Below are positions 1 to 8,662 of a stretch of 64,000 bases of DNA, one piece after another. Source of the DNA: Micromonospora globbae. GTDB taxonomy: Bacteria; Actinomycetota; Actinomycetes; Mycobacteriales; Micromonosporaceae. The notes beneath the pieces were generated by a model, which worked only from the letters and a program-made list of their open reading frames with translations, did no database searches and was not told the DNA's origin. The stretch is taken from contig NZ_RAQQ01000003.1 of assembly GCF_003610785.1 (NCBI RefSeq), positions 124,001-188,000 on the forward strand, in the 5' to 3' direction. The translations under genes were made by a program, and so were the position numbers. The first letter of the stretch is position 1; the number at the start of each line of letters is the position of its first letter.

Positions 1-1
1 C

Positions 2-199
2 GTGCTGTTCGCCCGGCTGCTCCGGCAGCGCCTCGTACGGCCGGAGCGCGCCGCCGCGTTCGCGGCGACCGTGCAGGCCCGGGCGGGGGAGCGGTACTCC
101 GGCCCGGTCAAGGACAGCACCCGGCACTGGTTCGAGGTCGGGCACGTCGACTACCTGCGCGCCGTCCAGCGCGCCCTCGACTCCCTGGAGGATCGGTGA
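2..199 (+). CDS. C-terminal fragment of an unidentified protein (cut by window edge)
   Basis: Only the last 65 or so codons of a gene lie in the window, in a frame open to the left edge and ending in TGA. The visible peptide is rich in Arg and Ala and ends in an amphipathic stretch containing FEVGHVDYLRAVQRAL. I do not recognise the family, and the GTG at base 2 need not be the real start. The next gene begins 16 bp downstream on the same strand, so the two are probably cotranscribed. Confidence 0.6.
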   Translation: MLFARLLRQRLVRPERAAAFAATVQARAGERYSGPVKDSTRHWFEVGHVDYLRAVQRALDSLEDR

Positions 200-215
200 A
201 CGAAGGGCGGGACCG

Positions 216-1028
216 GTGAGCGCGGTCCGCATCATCCGGAGTCGGGAGTGGGCGCGCCCGGTCCGGCCGGCCCGGCGCGAGGTGGTCAGCGTCGCACCGG
301 AGTCGGACGAGGGGCGCCCGCCGCTGCTGTTCGTGCCGGGTTTCGGGCACGGGGCGTGGGCGTTCGCCGAGCACTGGCTGGGGCACGCGGCGTCCCGGGG
401 CTTCCCCGCGCACGCGCTGAGCCTGCGCGGGCACGGCGCCAGCGAGCCGGCGCCGCGGGCGTCGCTGCGCGCGTACGTCCACGACGTGGTCCAGGTGGCC
501 GCGAGCCTGCCGCGCCAGGCGGTGCTGGTGGGGCACGGTGCCGGGGCGCTGGTGGTGGCGCACGCCCTGGCCCGCTACCCGGCCCGGGCGGCCGTGCTGG
601 TCGCGCCGGTCTTCGGCGGCTGGGCGACGTTCGGCGCGGCGCTGCGCCGCAACCCGGCGGGCACCCTGCCGGCGGTCGTGGGCGGGCGCCTGCGGCTCCG
701 CCGTGCCCAGCTGTTCAGCCGGGAGCTGCCGGACGCGGAGGCGCGCCGGTACGTCTCGGCGCTGGGCGGCGCGGGAAGGCGGGCCCAGTGGCAGCTGCTC
801 TCGCGGCCCGCGCTGGAGCCGGCGGTGGGTGACCCGCCGGTGCTGGTGCTGGGCAGCCCGGACGACCGGGTGGTGCCGGCCGGGGCGCTGAACCGGGTGG
901 CCCGCCGCTACGGGTCCGCGCCGCTGCTCTTCCCCGGGATGGGGCACGACCTGATGCTGGACGTGCGGTGGCGGGAGCCGATCGACGCCCTGCTGGACTG
1001 GCTGGAGAAGGAGCCCGCGGCGCGCTGA
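216..1028 (+). CDS. alpha/beta hydrolase fold protein lacking the nucleophilic serine
   Basis: A 270-residue alpha/beta hydrolase-fold protein. The oxyanion region PGFGHGAW (around residue 43), the segment LSLRGHGASE, the acid loop GSPDDRVVP (Asp216/Asp217) and the histidine loop GMGHDLML (His244) are all visible. The nucleophile elbow, normally G-H-S-x-G, reads G-H-G-A-G at residues 106-110: the catalytic Ser is Gly108, codon GGT at 537-539. The family normally hydrolyses esters, lactones or similar bonds. Without the serine this copy is either non-hydrolytic or uses another residue. The start is GTG, 16 bp after the preceding stop. It converges with otsA. Confidence 0.85.
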   Translation: MSAVRIIRSREWARPVRPARREVVSVAPESDEGRPPLLFVPGFGHGAWAFAEHWLGHAASRGFPAHALSLRGHGASEPAPRASLRAYVHDVVQVAASLPRQAVLVGHGAGALVVAHALARYPARAAVLVAPVFGGWATFGAALRRNPAGTLPAVVGGRLRLRRAQLFSRELPDAEARRYVSALGGAGRRAQWQLLSRPALEPAVGDPPVLVLGSPDDRVVPAGALNRVARRYGSAPLLFPGMGHDLMLDVRWREPIDALLDWLEKEPAAR

Positions 1029-1107
1029 ACCGGCGCGGTCGGCGGCGCCTCCGGCAGCAGTGCCGGCGGCTGCGGGATGCCCGGCCACCCCGACGCGGGG
1101 GCCGGGG

Positions 1108-2586
1108 TCAGCCGCGGTGGTCGGCCCGCGCGGCGGAGCGGCCCGGTTGCGCGGGCAGCCGGGCGCTCTCGCCCCCGCTGGTCAGCCGCTCCACCAGCGC
1201 TCCCGTGTCGTTCAGGGCGGTGAGGTACGAGCGGGCCCACGCCCGGATGTCGTGCGTGTGCAGGTGGGCGCGCATGGCCCGCATCCGCTCGGCGACGTCC
1301 GCCGGTGCGGCGCGCAGCGCGGCGAGCAGCCCCTCCTTCAGCCCTTCGAGGTCGTGCGGGTTCACGAGGTACGCCTGCGGCAGTTCGGCGGCGGCGCCGG
1401 CGAACTCGCTGAGCAGCAGCGCGCCGGTGTCGTCGACCCGGGCGGCCACGTACTCCTTGGCGACGAGGTTCATCCCGTCGCGCAGCGGGGTCACCGCCAT
1501 CACGTCGGCGACGCGGTAGAGGGCGGCCAGCTCGGCCCGGTCGAAGGGTTGGGTGAGGTAGTGGATGGCGGGTTCACCGACCCGCCCGAACTCGCCGTTG
1601 ATCCGGCCGACCTCGCGTTCGACGCGCTCGCGCAGGACCTGGTACTGCCCGACCCGCTCGCGGCTCGGCACCGCCACCTGCACGAGCACCGTGTCGCGGA
1701 CCTTGACGTGCCCGGCGGCGAGCAGCTCGCTGTACGCCTTGAGCCGCTGCTCGATGCCCTTGGTGTAGTCCATGCGGTCGACGCTGAGGATCACCCGCTC
1801 GGGGCGGCCGAGGTCCTGCCGCAGCCGCTGGGCCCGCGCGGCCACGTCGGGCCGTGCGGCGAGCGCGGCCATCTCGGCGGTGTCGATGGAGACCGGGAAC
1901 GCGCCGATGCGGACCACCCGGTCGCCCACGCCGATGCGCCGGTCGGTGGCGGGCAGGCCCAGCACCTTCACCACGAGCTGGGCGAAGTTGTGCGCCGCCT
2001 GGACGCGCTGGAATCCGACCAGGTCGGCGCCGAGCATGCCGCGCAGCAGTTCGGCCCGGCGGGGCAGTTGCATGAACAGCTCCGGCGGCGGGAACGGCAC
2101 GTGCAGGAAGAAGCCGATGCGCAGGTCGGGCCGGAGGTCCCGCAGCATGCCGGGCACCAGGTGCAGGTGGTAGTCCTGCACCCAGACGACCGCCCCCGGC
2201 TCGGCGACCGCCGCGGCGGCCTCGGCGAACCGGCGGTTGACCCGCTGGTACGCCTCCCACCAGCGCCGGTGGTGCTGCGGCTGCTCCACGGCGTCGTGGT
2301 AGAGCGGCCAGAGGGTCGCGTTGGCGAACCCCTCGTAGTGGTCGCGCAGGTCGTCGGCCGTGAGCGGCACGGCGCACAGCCGTACGCCGTCCACGTCCGG
2401 CAGGGCCGGGGCGGGCCCGGTGCCGCCGGCCCAGCCGACCCAGGTGGCGGGGGCGTGCCGCAGGAGGGGATGCAGGGCGCTCACCAGGCCGCCGGGACTG
2501 CGCCGCCACTCGCAGGCCCCGTCCGGCGCGATGCTGTCGTCGATGGGCAGGCGGTTGGCCACCACCACCAGGGAACTCTGTCGCAT
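1108..2586 (-). CDS. otsA: trehalose-6-phosphate synthase (GT20)
   Basis: Transfers glucose from a nucleotide sugar (UDP- or GDP-glucose) to glucose-6-phosphate to make trehalose-6-phosphate, for compatible-solute and cell-envelope trehalose. About 490 residues, full length for GT20. Visible motifs in order: SLVVVANRLPID at the N-terminus, WVGWAGG, VWVQDYHLHLVP, GFFLHVPFPPPE, DRMDYTKGIEQRLKAY (donor-phosphate binding region) and LRDGMNLVAKEYVA near the C-terminus. I chose the ATG directly before the conserved SLVVVANR block; an ATG at 2595 and a TTG at 2628 are alternatives without better ribosome binding sites. No otsB phosphatase is seen nearby. Confidence 0.93.
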   Translation of the reverse strand: MRQSSLVVVANRLPIDDSIAPDGACEWRRSPGGLVSALHPLLRHAPATWVGWAGGTGPAPALPDVDGVRLCAVPLTADDLRDHYEGFANATLWPLYHDAVEQPQHHRRWWEAYQRVNRRFAEAAAAVAEPGAVVWVQDYHLHLVPGMLRDLRPDLRIGFFLHVPFPPPELFMQLPRRAELLRGMLGADLVGFQRVQAAHNFAQLVVKVLGLPATDRRIGVGDRVVRIGAFPVSIDTAEMAALAARPDVAARAQRLRQDLGRPERVILSVDRMDYTKGIEQRLKAYSELLAAGHVKVRDTVLVQVAVPSRERVGQYQVLRERVEREVGRINGEFGRVGEPAIHYLTQPFDRAELAALYRVADVMAVTPLRDGMNLVAKEYVAARVDDTGALLLSEFAGAAAELPQAYLVNPHDLEGLKEGLLAALRAAPADVAERMRAMRAHLHTHDIRAWARSYLTALNDTGALVERLTSGGESARLPAQPGRSAARADHRG

Positions 2587-2772
2587 CTCGGGCATTCCGA
2601 TCAGCAGAGGACTGACCGCCGCGAGCAAGGAACAACCGGTCAGTCAGCGGAGGACGTGACGTACAGCGGTTTTCCCACTGACCGTAAGTTACACCACTGT
2701 CACCCGCGCGACGGGCCTCCGCCGTCCCGCGATGCGGTCGGTGACCGCCCGATCACCGGGTCGGCCGTGCCG

Positions 2773-3606
2773 TCAGACGACGGCGCCGTCGTCGGGGCCG
2801 CGGTCGTCGTCGTCACCGCCGGGCCGTAGCCGCCAGATGAGCGTCACGAAACCGGCGAGGATGCCCGTGAACCCGAGGAGCGTGACCACCGAGCGGTCCA
2901 CCGGCAGCAGGGACGGGAACAGGAAGAGCACGAAGCCGACCACGACGGCCAGCACGCCGACCACCGCGTACTTCGAGATGCGCGGCAGCGGCGGGGGCGG
3001 AGGCGGGGTGTAGCCCTCCTCCTCGTCGTCGGGCAGGTCGGCGCCGAAGGTGTCCAGCCCGTCGAGCAGCGACGGCTCGTCCTGCCGGTCGGTGCGGCCG
3101 ACCGACACGCCGGACACGTCGGCCGCGTACGGCAGCCGGCGCACGTCGGTGACGGTCGGCCCGGCCTCGTCGACCAGGGTGCGCGGGCCGGCGGCCGGCT
3201 CGGTCGGGTCGTCGATGTCCTCGGCGGCGGGCCACGGGTTCTCACCGGTGGTGGGGGTGGCGTGGAACCCCGCCACGATCCGGGCCCACTCGGCGTCGAT
3301 GTCCGGCTCGTCGGGCCGCGCCGGCTCCGGAGCGATCTCGTCGGCCAGCTGGTTGAGGTAGTCGCGGGCCGTGGTCAGGTGGGAACGGTCCACGTAGAGG
3401 CGGTCGACCGGCCGTGCCGGCACCGTGGTGGTGCGGGTGACCGGGTTGAGGTCGGCCGACGGCTGGAGGTACGCGGCGATGCCGCCGGCGGCCAGCACGT
3501 CCAGCAGGTGTTCACCGACGCGCGGATCGACGTCGCCCGCTACGGCGTACTCGCTCGCGTCGAGCCCGTTGTCCCGCCGCCCCCGGCGGGCCCCACCCGC
3601 TGACAC
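2773..3606 (-). CDS. DUF2007/DUF308-like conserved membrane protein
   Basis: 277 residues. The N-terminal ~95 residues (HLLDVLAAGGIAAYLQ followed by RLYVDRSHLTTARDYL) resemble the small DUF2007 'putative signal transducing' fold. A long acidic, Pro-rich linker with a PPPPPP run follows, then two hydrophobic helices (about residues 207-228 and 234-253, KYAVVGVLAVVVGFVLF and VVTLLGFTGILAGFVTL) and an acidic tail. The soluble part is therefore probably cytoplasmic and tethered by a C-terminal hairpin. The GTG start is preceded by GAGGAGG at good spacing. The function is unknown. Confidence 0.8.
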   Translation of the reverse strand: MSAGGARRGRRDNGLDASEYAVAGDVDPRVGEHLLDVLAAGGIAAYLQPSADLNPVTRTTTVPARPVDRLYVDRSHLTTARDYLNQLADEIAPEPARPDEPDIDAEWARIVAGFHATPTTGENPWPAAEDIDDPTEPAAGPRTLVDEAGPTVTDVRRLPYAADVSGVSVGRTDRQDEPSLLDGLDTFGADLPDDEEEGYTPPPPPPLPRISKYAVVGVLAVVVGFVLFLFPSLLPVDRSVVTLLGFTGILAGFVTLIWRLRPGGDDDDRGPDDGAVV

Positions 3607-3917
3607 CGGACACCCTCCTCAACGCGCCTACGCGCGGCCGCCCCAGCCCCTCGGCGCGCCCCCGCACGCCGTGCCTTGAATCGTGACACGTCACGGGCCG
3701 GTTGCGGGAGTGCGTTGTGTCGCGTCTTCGAACTCGACGGCCGTCCCGCTGGTCGTGGACGGGGCCGTATGTCCGTTTGTGCGGAAGACGTCAGGAGCTG
3801 GCCCGGAAGGACGGGCGCCCGCCCAGCGGGTGATCGACTCGACCACCGGTCGGGGTGTCCCGGCGCGCACGACAGCCCGACAATCGTGAACCGAGCCGAC
3901 CAAGGGAAGGGACGCCG
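3607..3917 (+). promoter_or_regulatory. divergent intergenic region with GTGACACGTCAC palindrome
   Basis: About 310 bp between the leftward membrane-protein gene and rightward plsC with no convincing gene. It contains a perfect 12-bp inverted repeat GTGACACGTCAC at 3683-3694. The ten bases ATCGTGACAC at its left edge recur upstream of the phosphofructokinase gene (from 11230). The plsC ribosome binding site AAGGGAAGGG closes the region. Short frames here have no support beyond length. Confidence 0.4.
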
Positions 3918-4598
3918 GTGTTCTACTGGCTGATGAAGTACGTCCTCCTCGGCCCGCTGCTGCGGGTGCTGTTCCGTCCGCAGGTCGAGGGGCTGCACCA
4001 CGTACCGGACAGCGGCCCCGTCATCCTGGCCAGCAACCACCTGTCGTTCTCCGACTCGATCTTCACACCGTTGATGGTCAGGCGGCGGGTCACCTTCGTG
4101 GCCAAGGCCGAGTACTTCACCGGCAAGGGGATCAAGGGCTGGCTGACCAGGATGTTCTTCGTGAGCACCGGCACCATCCCGGTCGACCGCTCGGGCGGGC
4201 GCGCCGCCCGCGCCGCGCTCGACACCCAGCTGGAGGTGCTGCGGCGCGGCGGGATCGCCGGCATCTACCCGGAGGGCACCCGGTCGCCGGACGGGCGGCT
4301 CTACCGGGGCAAGACCGGGGTGGCCCGGCTGGCCCTGGAGAGCGGCGCGCCGGTCGTGCCGGTGGTGATGCTCAACGCCGACGAGATCCAGCCGCCCGGC
4401 AAGCTGATCCCGAAGATCGCTCGGGTGCGGATCCGGTTCGGCGCGCCGATGGACTTCTCCCGGTACCGGGGCATGGCCGGCGACCGGTTCGTCGAGCGCG
4501 CGGTCACCGACGAGATCATGTACGAGCTCATGGAGCTCTCCGGCCGCGAGTACGTCGACGTGTACGCGCAGAAGATCAAGAATCCCGTCCCCGCGTGA
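3918..4598 (+). CDS. plsC: 1-acyl-sn-glycerol-3-phosphate acyltransferase (PlsC family)
   Basis: Acylates lysophosphatidate to phosphatidate at the membrane in phospholipid synthesis. 226 residues. The acyltransferase motifs are intact: NHLSFSD (NHxxxxD, residues 40-46), the block-II region GTIPVDRS and EGTRS (residues 119-123). The N-terminus YWLMKYVLLGPLLRVLF is a hydrophobic membrane-contact helix. GTG is chosen because GGAAGGG sits about 7 nt upstream; the frame stays open to 3855 but that extension is arginine-rich and unlike the family. The gene parallels the acyltransferase Rv2182c in the syntenic mycobacterial segment. Confidence 0.92.
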   Translation: MFYWLMKYVLLGPLLRVLFRPQVEGLHHVPDSGPVILASNHLSFSDSIFTPLMVRRRVTFVAKAEYFTGKGIKGWLTRMFFVSTGTIPVDRSGGRAARAALDTQLEVLRRGGIAGIYPEGTRSPDGRLYRGKTGVARLALESGAPVVPVVMLNADEIQPPGKLIPKIARVRIRFGAPMDFSRYRGMAGDRFVERAVTDEIMYELMELSGREYVDVYAQKIKNPVPA

Positions 4599-4618
4599 TC
4601 CCACCCCCTCCCCTCCCA

Positions 4619-4695
4619 CCCGCGATCTTGCACTTTCGGCCCCCGGAACGCGGTGTTCGCGGCTTTTGCCGGGGCGGAAAGTGCAAGATCGCGGG
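4619..4695. repeat. long intergenic palindrome, GCGATCTTGCAC type
   Basis: Two 19-bp arms, 4619-4637 (CCCGCGATCTTGCACTTTC) and its exact reverse complement at 4677-4695, enclose a 39-nt centre that also has CCCCGG/CCGGGG pairing. It lies between converging plsC and the cyclase gene. A second copy with the same arm core is at 34280-34359. In RNA it would form a long hairpin readable from either strand, suggesting a bidirectional terminator or a mobile REP-like element. Confidence 0.85.
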
Positions 4696-4756
4696 GGTGG
4701 GGGAGGGGGGACGGGGGTGGGGGGTGGGGTCAGGGACGGTGGGGTCGGGGTCGGGG

Positions 4757-7700
4757 TCAGGGGTGGGCTAGGCGCAGCAGGCCTGCGGCGTCGTTGCGGA
4801 TGGCGAACTCGCGCAGCCGGTCCCGCACGGCCGCCGCCGCGGCCGGGTCGGTCGCGGCGAGCGGGCGCACCGACAGGGCTCTCGTGATGATCTCGTCGGT
4901 CACGTCCGTCATCCGCGCGTAGCTGTCCGCCGCGGCCAGCAGCAGCTCGGCCGCCGTCCCGTCGTCCCCGGCGTGCGCCGCCAGCACGCCGTCCGCCACC
5001 TGCCCCGCGGCCCGGGCCCACGGGGTCATCCGCGGCGCCCGCGCCAGCAGCTCGCGCACCAGCCCGGCCGCCTCGGCGCCGAGCACCCCGGCGACGTGAC
5101 CGACGGCCGGCACCCACTCGGCGAACGGGATCATGCGGGTACGCCGCCAGTCCTCGTCCAGCTCGGTCAGCAGCGCCATCGCCTCGTCCCGCCGGCCCTG
5201 CACGGCCCGGCACAGCGCGGCGTGCGCCAGCGTCGACCGCAGCACCCGGTGGAACCCGCTGCGGCGGGCCGCCACCACCGCCCGCTCGACCAGGTCCGGG
5301 CCGTCCCCGGCTGCCGGCTCCGACGCGTCGACCGGCCGGGCCGTACGCAGCCCGCGCATCCAGCCCGACACCGCCACGATGTGCAGGTCCCACTCCGCCG
5401 TCGGCCGGCGGGTCGACTCGGCGGCCATGGCCAGCGCCGACACCCACTCGCCTGCGTAGTACGCCCGGGCCCACTGGTCGGCGAAGCTGGTGGCGAGGCT
5501 GTGCTCGCCGCCCAGGTCCAGGCTGCGCTGCTCGTCGACCAGCCGGGCGGACCCGGCCAGGTCACCCTCCTCCTGCAACGCCCAGGCCAGGTTCTGCACG
5601 GCCCGCCGGCGGCTGGACAGCCGCTCCACCCGGCAGTGCTCGGTCACGTCGGCCAGCTCCGCGAACGCCTCCGCGGAGCCGGCCATGTACCGCGCCACCG
5701 CGAGGGTGATCCGGGCGTTCGCCTGCGCCTCCCGCAACTGGAGCCGCTGGGCCAGCGCCGCCGCGCTCCCGGCCGCCGCGCACGCCGGGTCGGTCTCCGC
5801 GTTGAGCATGCGTACGCGCGCCAGCTCCAGCAGCGCGCCCACCTTCTCCTGGCTGTCGGGCAGCTCCTCGTAGATGCCGATGGCCCGGTCCAGGTGGTGC
5901 AGGGTGGTCGGACGGTCCGCCCGGCTCCAGGCGGCCGTGGCCAGCAGCGTCCACGCCCGCGCCGCGCCCGTCCGGTCACCGGTCTCGGTGAGCCGCTCGG
6001 CCAGCCGGGTGAGCGTGTCGGTGCCGCCGCCCACGAGGAACGCGTCCCGGTCCCGGTAGAACGCCAGCTCGGCGTCGAACAGCTCCAGCGCCGGGTCCGG
6101 CCCGACGCCCAGGGCGAGCGCCCGCCCCACCAGCGTGGCCGCGGTGTCCAGCGCGTGCAGCTCGTACGCCCGGCGGGCCGCCCGGTGCAGCGCGTCGCGG
6201 GCCGCCGGGGCGTACGGGGCCGTGTCCATGCCGATGGTCCGCGCGATCTCGTGCGCCGCCCAGCGGTGGTTGGCCAGCACCTCGGCCAGGTCGTGCTGCC
6301 GGCCGTCGGCGAGCTGCTCCAGCCAGTCGGCGGTGCGCTGGTGCCGCGCCACCCGCTCGGCCCGCGGCAGCCGCTGGTAGCAGACGTCGCGCACCAGGAC
6401 GTGCCGGAAGCGGTACTCGGGCTGGCCGGGCATCGTCGAGGTGGACTGCTCGTACACCAGGTCGCGCCGCTGCAACCGGTCCAGCGCGCGTTCCACCCAC
6501 TCCACCGGCCGCCCGAGGGCGGTCGCCACCGGCGCCGCCCAGAACTGCACGCCGACCACGGCGGCGGCCTGGAGCACCGCGCGGTCGGCCGGGTCGAGCA
6601 GGTCGAGCCGGTTGGCGATGACCGCCTGCACCGTCCGGGGCATCTCCGTGCCGGCGGCCGGGTCGGCGCGCCCGGCCACCCGGTCGAGCAGGCCGCCGTC
6701 GAGGAGCATGCGCGCGTACTCCTGGGCGTAGAGCGGGTTGCCGTCGGCGAACTCGATGAGCGGGACGCGCTGCGCGGCCGGCAGGGTCGCCTTCCCGAGC
6801 AGCAGCGAGTAGAGGGTGTCGATGTCGGAGTCGTGCATCGGCGGCACCGAGATGGACATGGCGCCGCTGATCGTGCCCGTCCACGCGGGGTGGCGCTCCC
6901 GCAGCTCCGGCCGGGCGGTCGCGACCACCAGCAGCGGTACGCCGCGGGCCGTCGCGCCGAGCTGCTCGACGAAGGCGAGCATGGCCTCGTCCGCCCAGTG
7001 CATGTCCTCGAACACCAGCACCGTCGGGCCGGACGCGGCGAGCGCGAGGAGGAACCGGCGCCACGCGGCCTCGGTCTCGCCCGGCGCGAGCCGCTCGCCG
7101 GGCACGCCGATGAGCGGGCCGAGCGCCTCGGCCAGCCGCGCCGCGTGCGGGTCGGCGAGCTGGGCCAGCCGCGTCCGCAGCCGGTCGCGCAGGGCCGCCG
7201 GGTCGTCCACGTCGGGCACGCCCACCCAGCCGCGCACGATGTCGGCCAGCGCCGCCCAGGTGACGTTCTCGCCGAACGGCGGGCACTGGCCGACCAGCCA
7301 GGTGACCGGCGGGCCGGGCAGGCTGGCGGCGTGCCGGGAGAGTTCCCGCAGCAGCCGGCTCTTGCCCACGCCGGCCGGGCCGAACACCGTCACGAGCTGC
7401 GAGGTGCGTTCGTTCACGAGCCGGTGCAGCGCGTTGAGCAGCAGGCCGCGCTCGTGCTCCCGGTCCACCATGGGCGTCAGCTCGGCGGCCCGCTGGTCCC
7501 GGTGCGGGCGGGCCCGCAGGGCCAGCCAGATACGGCTCACCGCGGAGCGGCCGCGCAGCGTGACCGGCGGCTGGTCGGCGTACTCCAGCTCGTGACAGGT
7601 GGCCGACCACGTGCTCTCGTCCACGACGACGCCGCCGGGCGGGGCGAACGACTGCAACCGCGAGGCCGTGTTGACCACGTCGCCGGTCACGAAGGCCTGC

Positions 7701-8224
7701 CCGCCGTCGCGGGCCGCGGACAGGTCGACCAGGGCCTCGCCGGTCGCGACGCCGACCCGGAAGCGGAGCGGCTGCTCCGGGCCGGCGGGCTGGCGGGCCA
7801 GGCTGCGTTGCAGTTCCAGCCCGGCCCGGACGCACCGCAGCGCGTCGTTGTCGGTGGCGACGGGCGCGCCGAACAGCGCCATGACGGCGTCCCCGATGTA
7901 CTTCTCGACCACACCGCCGTACTGGTGCACGACCCGGCGCACGGTGGCGAAGTAGGCCTGCTGCAGGCTGCGGGCCTGCTCGGGGTCGGCCCCCTCGGCG
8001 TACGCCGTGAAGTCCACGATGTCCACGAACAGGACGCTGACCTGCCGGCGGTCCTCCTGGATCACCACCTGGTCGCGCAGCGGGTGGCCGCAGCCGGTGC
8101 AGAAGTTGGCCTCGGTGCTGTTGCCGTGCCCGCACTGCGGGCAGCTGACCGCGAGCGGCCGGCCGCACCCGCCGCAGAAGCGGTCGTCGGGTCCGGCTGC
8201 GCGCGCGCAGTGCCCACACGTCAG
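4757..8224 (-). CDS. class III adenylate/guanylate cyclase-AAA ATPase regulator with double zinc ribbon
   Basis: About 1,155 residues. The order is a double zinc ribbon (CGHC, FCGGC, CPQC, FCTGC within the first ~50 residues), a class III nucleotidyl cyclase domain with both metal-binding aspartates (VLFVDIVDFT; EKYIGDAVMALFG), a P-loop ATPase (FGPAGVGKSRLLREL, Walker B LVFEDMHWADE) and a long helical TPR-like C-terminus. It is probably a cytoplasmic signalling protein making or sensing a cyclic nucleotide. The zinc ribbon is in frame, but no ATG, GTG or TTG occurs between the upstream stop and GTG 8068, which lies after the ribbon. I place the start at CTG 8222-8224 (MTCGHC); ATC 8228-8230, seven nt after GGAG, is an alternative. 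A conventional call would start at 8068 and lose the ribbon. Confidence 0.85.
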   Translation of the reverse strand: MTCGHCARAAGPDDRFCGGCGRPLAVSCPQCGHGNSTEANFCTGCGHPLRDQVVIQEDRRQVSVLFVDIVDFTAYAEGADPEQARSLQQAYFATVRRVVHQYGGVVEKYIGDAVMALFGAPVATDNDALRCVRAGLELQRSLARQPAGPEQPLRFRVGVATGEALVDLSAARDGGQAFVTGDVVNTASRLQSFAPPGGVVVDESTWSATCHELEYADQPPVTLRGRSAVSRIWLALRARPHRDQRAAELTPMVDREHERGLLLNALHRLVNERTSQLVTVFGPAGVGKSRLLRELSRHAASLPGPPVTWLVGQCPPFGENVTWAALADIVRGWVGVPDVDDPAALRDRLRTRLAQLADPHAARLAEALGPLIGVPGERLAPGETEAAWRRFLLALAASGPTVLVFEDMHWADEAMLAFVEQLGATARGVPLLVVATARPELRERHPAWTGTISGAMSISVPPMHDSDIDTLYSLLLGKATLPAAQRVPLIEFADGNPLYAQEYARMLLDGGLLDRVAGRADPAAGTEMPRTVQAVIANRLDLLDPADRAVLQAAAVVGVQFWAAPVATALGRPVEWVERALDRLQRRDLVYEQSTSTMPGQPEYRFRHVLVRDVCYQRLPRAERVARHQRTADWLEQLADGRQHDLAEVLANHRWAAHEIARTIGMDTAPYAPAARDALHRAARRAYELHALDTAATLVGRALALGVGPDPALELFDAELAFYRDRDAFLVGGGTDTLTRLAERLTETGDRTGAARAWTLLATAAWSRADRPTTLHHLDRAIGIYEELPDSQEKVGALLELARVRMLNAETDPACAAAGSAAALAQRLQLREAQANARITLAVARYMAGSAEAFAELADVTEHCRVERLSSRRRAVQNLAWALQEEGDLAGSARLVDEQRSLDLGGEHSLATSFADQWARAYYAGEWVSALAMAAESTRRPTAEWDLHIVAVSGWMRGLRTARPVDASEPAAGDGPDLVERAVVAARRSGFHRVLRSTLAHAALCRAVQGRRDEAMALLTELDEDWRRTRMIPFAEWVPAVGHVAGVLGAEAAGLVRELLARAPRMTPWARAAGQVADGVLAAHAGDDGTAAELLLAAADSYARMTDVTDEIITRALSVRPLAATDPAAAAAVRDRLREFAIRNDAAGLLRLAHP

Positions 8225-8279
8225 GTCGATGGTCCAGCTCCGTACGCGAGAGAGCCCAGTATCGCCGCGGCCGGTGGAA

Positions 8280-8293
8280 GTCGGGTACCCGAC
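8280..8293. promoter_or_regulatory. 14-bp perfect palindrome in divergent promoter region
   Basis: GTCGGGTACCCGAC is a perfect palindrome midway between the leftward cyclase gene and the rightward small gene. Its position suits an operator acting on one or both promoters. This is inferred from symmetry only. Confidence 0.4.
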
Positions 8294-8327
8294 GTGCGGA
8301 CGGGCATCACGACCGATCGGCCGGGGC

Positions 8328-8333
8328 TAGTCT
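8328..8333 (+). promoter_or_regulatory. candidate -10 box (TAGTCT) of the small downstream gene
   Basis: TAGTCT fits the actinobacterial TAnnnT -10 pattern about 35 nt before the GTG at 8369. The predicted leader carries GAAAGTTTC (8342-8350), the core of the palindrome found before the chitinase gene. No clear -35 is seen. Confidence 0.4.
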
Positions 8334-8368
8334 TCCGTACCAGAAAGTTTCACGTCAGGGAGAGTGCC

Positions 8369-8617
8369 GTGCAGGTGCGACTGTCCGCCCCGTGGACCGA
8401 TCCGGCTGGCAGGGAGTGGGTTCCCGGGGACACGGTCGACGTCGACGCGGTCATTCTCGCCGAGCTGGAGGAGCAGGGCATGGTGGAAGAGCCCGAGGGC
8501 CAGGCGAGCGGGTCGGGGGAGACCACGACTTCGCCGAGCACGACGACCAAGCCGACCGACCCCACGAAGATCGGCCCGGGGCCCGGCGCCCCGCCGGCCG
8601 ACGACACGGGCAACTGA
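8369..8617 (+). CDS. small hypothetical protein, DUF7210/phage-like N-terminal half
   Basis: 82 residues. The first half (VRLSAPWTDPAGREWVPGD, then VDAVILAELEEQGMVEEPE) looks like the small beta-rich domains often annotated in phage structural neighbourhoods: a hydrophobic strand, G-x-x-W-x-PGD, then a leucine-containing helix ending in a Gly turn. The second half is a low-complexity Ser/Thr/Pro/Gly tail. A strong ribosome binding site (CAGGGAGAG) precedes the GTG, and a strong hairpin follows the stop. No phage genes surround it. The function is unknown. Confidence 0.75.
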   Translation: MQVRLSAPWTDPAGREWVPGDTVDVDAVILAELEEQGMVEEPEGQASGSGETTTSPSTTTKPTDPTKIGPGPGAPPADDTGN

Positions 8618-8624
8618 GCAGGCC

Positions 8625-8662
8625 GGACGGGGCCGGTGGGCACACGCCCGCCGGCCCCGTCC
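8625..8662 (+). terminator. strong hairpin terminator after the small gene
   Basis: GGACGGGGCCGG (8625-8636) pairs perfectly with CCGGCCCCGTCC (8651-8662). A further GGG/CCC pair extends the stem inward, and there is no T-run, as usual in this GC range. It begins eight bases after the stop codon. Confidence 0.75.

Noticed and set aside
3683..3694. GTGACACGTCAC as a Crp/GlxR site
   Set aside because: The half-sites are separated by four bases, not the six of the GTGA-N6-TCAC consensus.
3676..3933. Small rightward ORF before plsC
   Set aside because: No ribosome binding site, mixed low-complexity peptide, and it overlaps the plsC start in another frame.
4973..8617. Long rightward frame across the cyclase gene
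   Set aside because: Only its last 82 codons (from 8369) behave like a gene, with a ribosome binding site and terminator; the rest is antisense to cyclase motifs.
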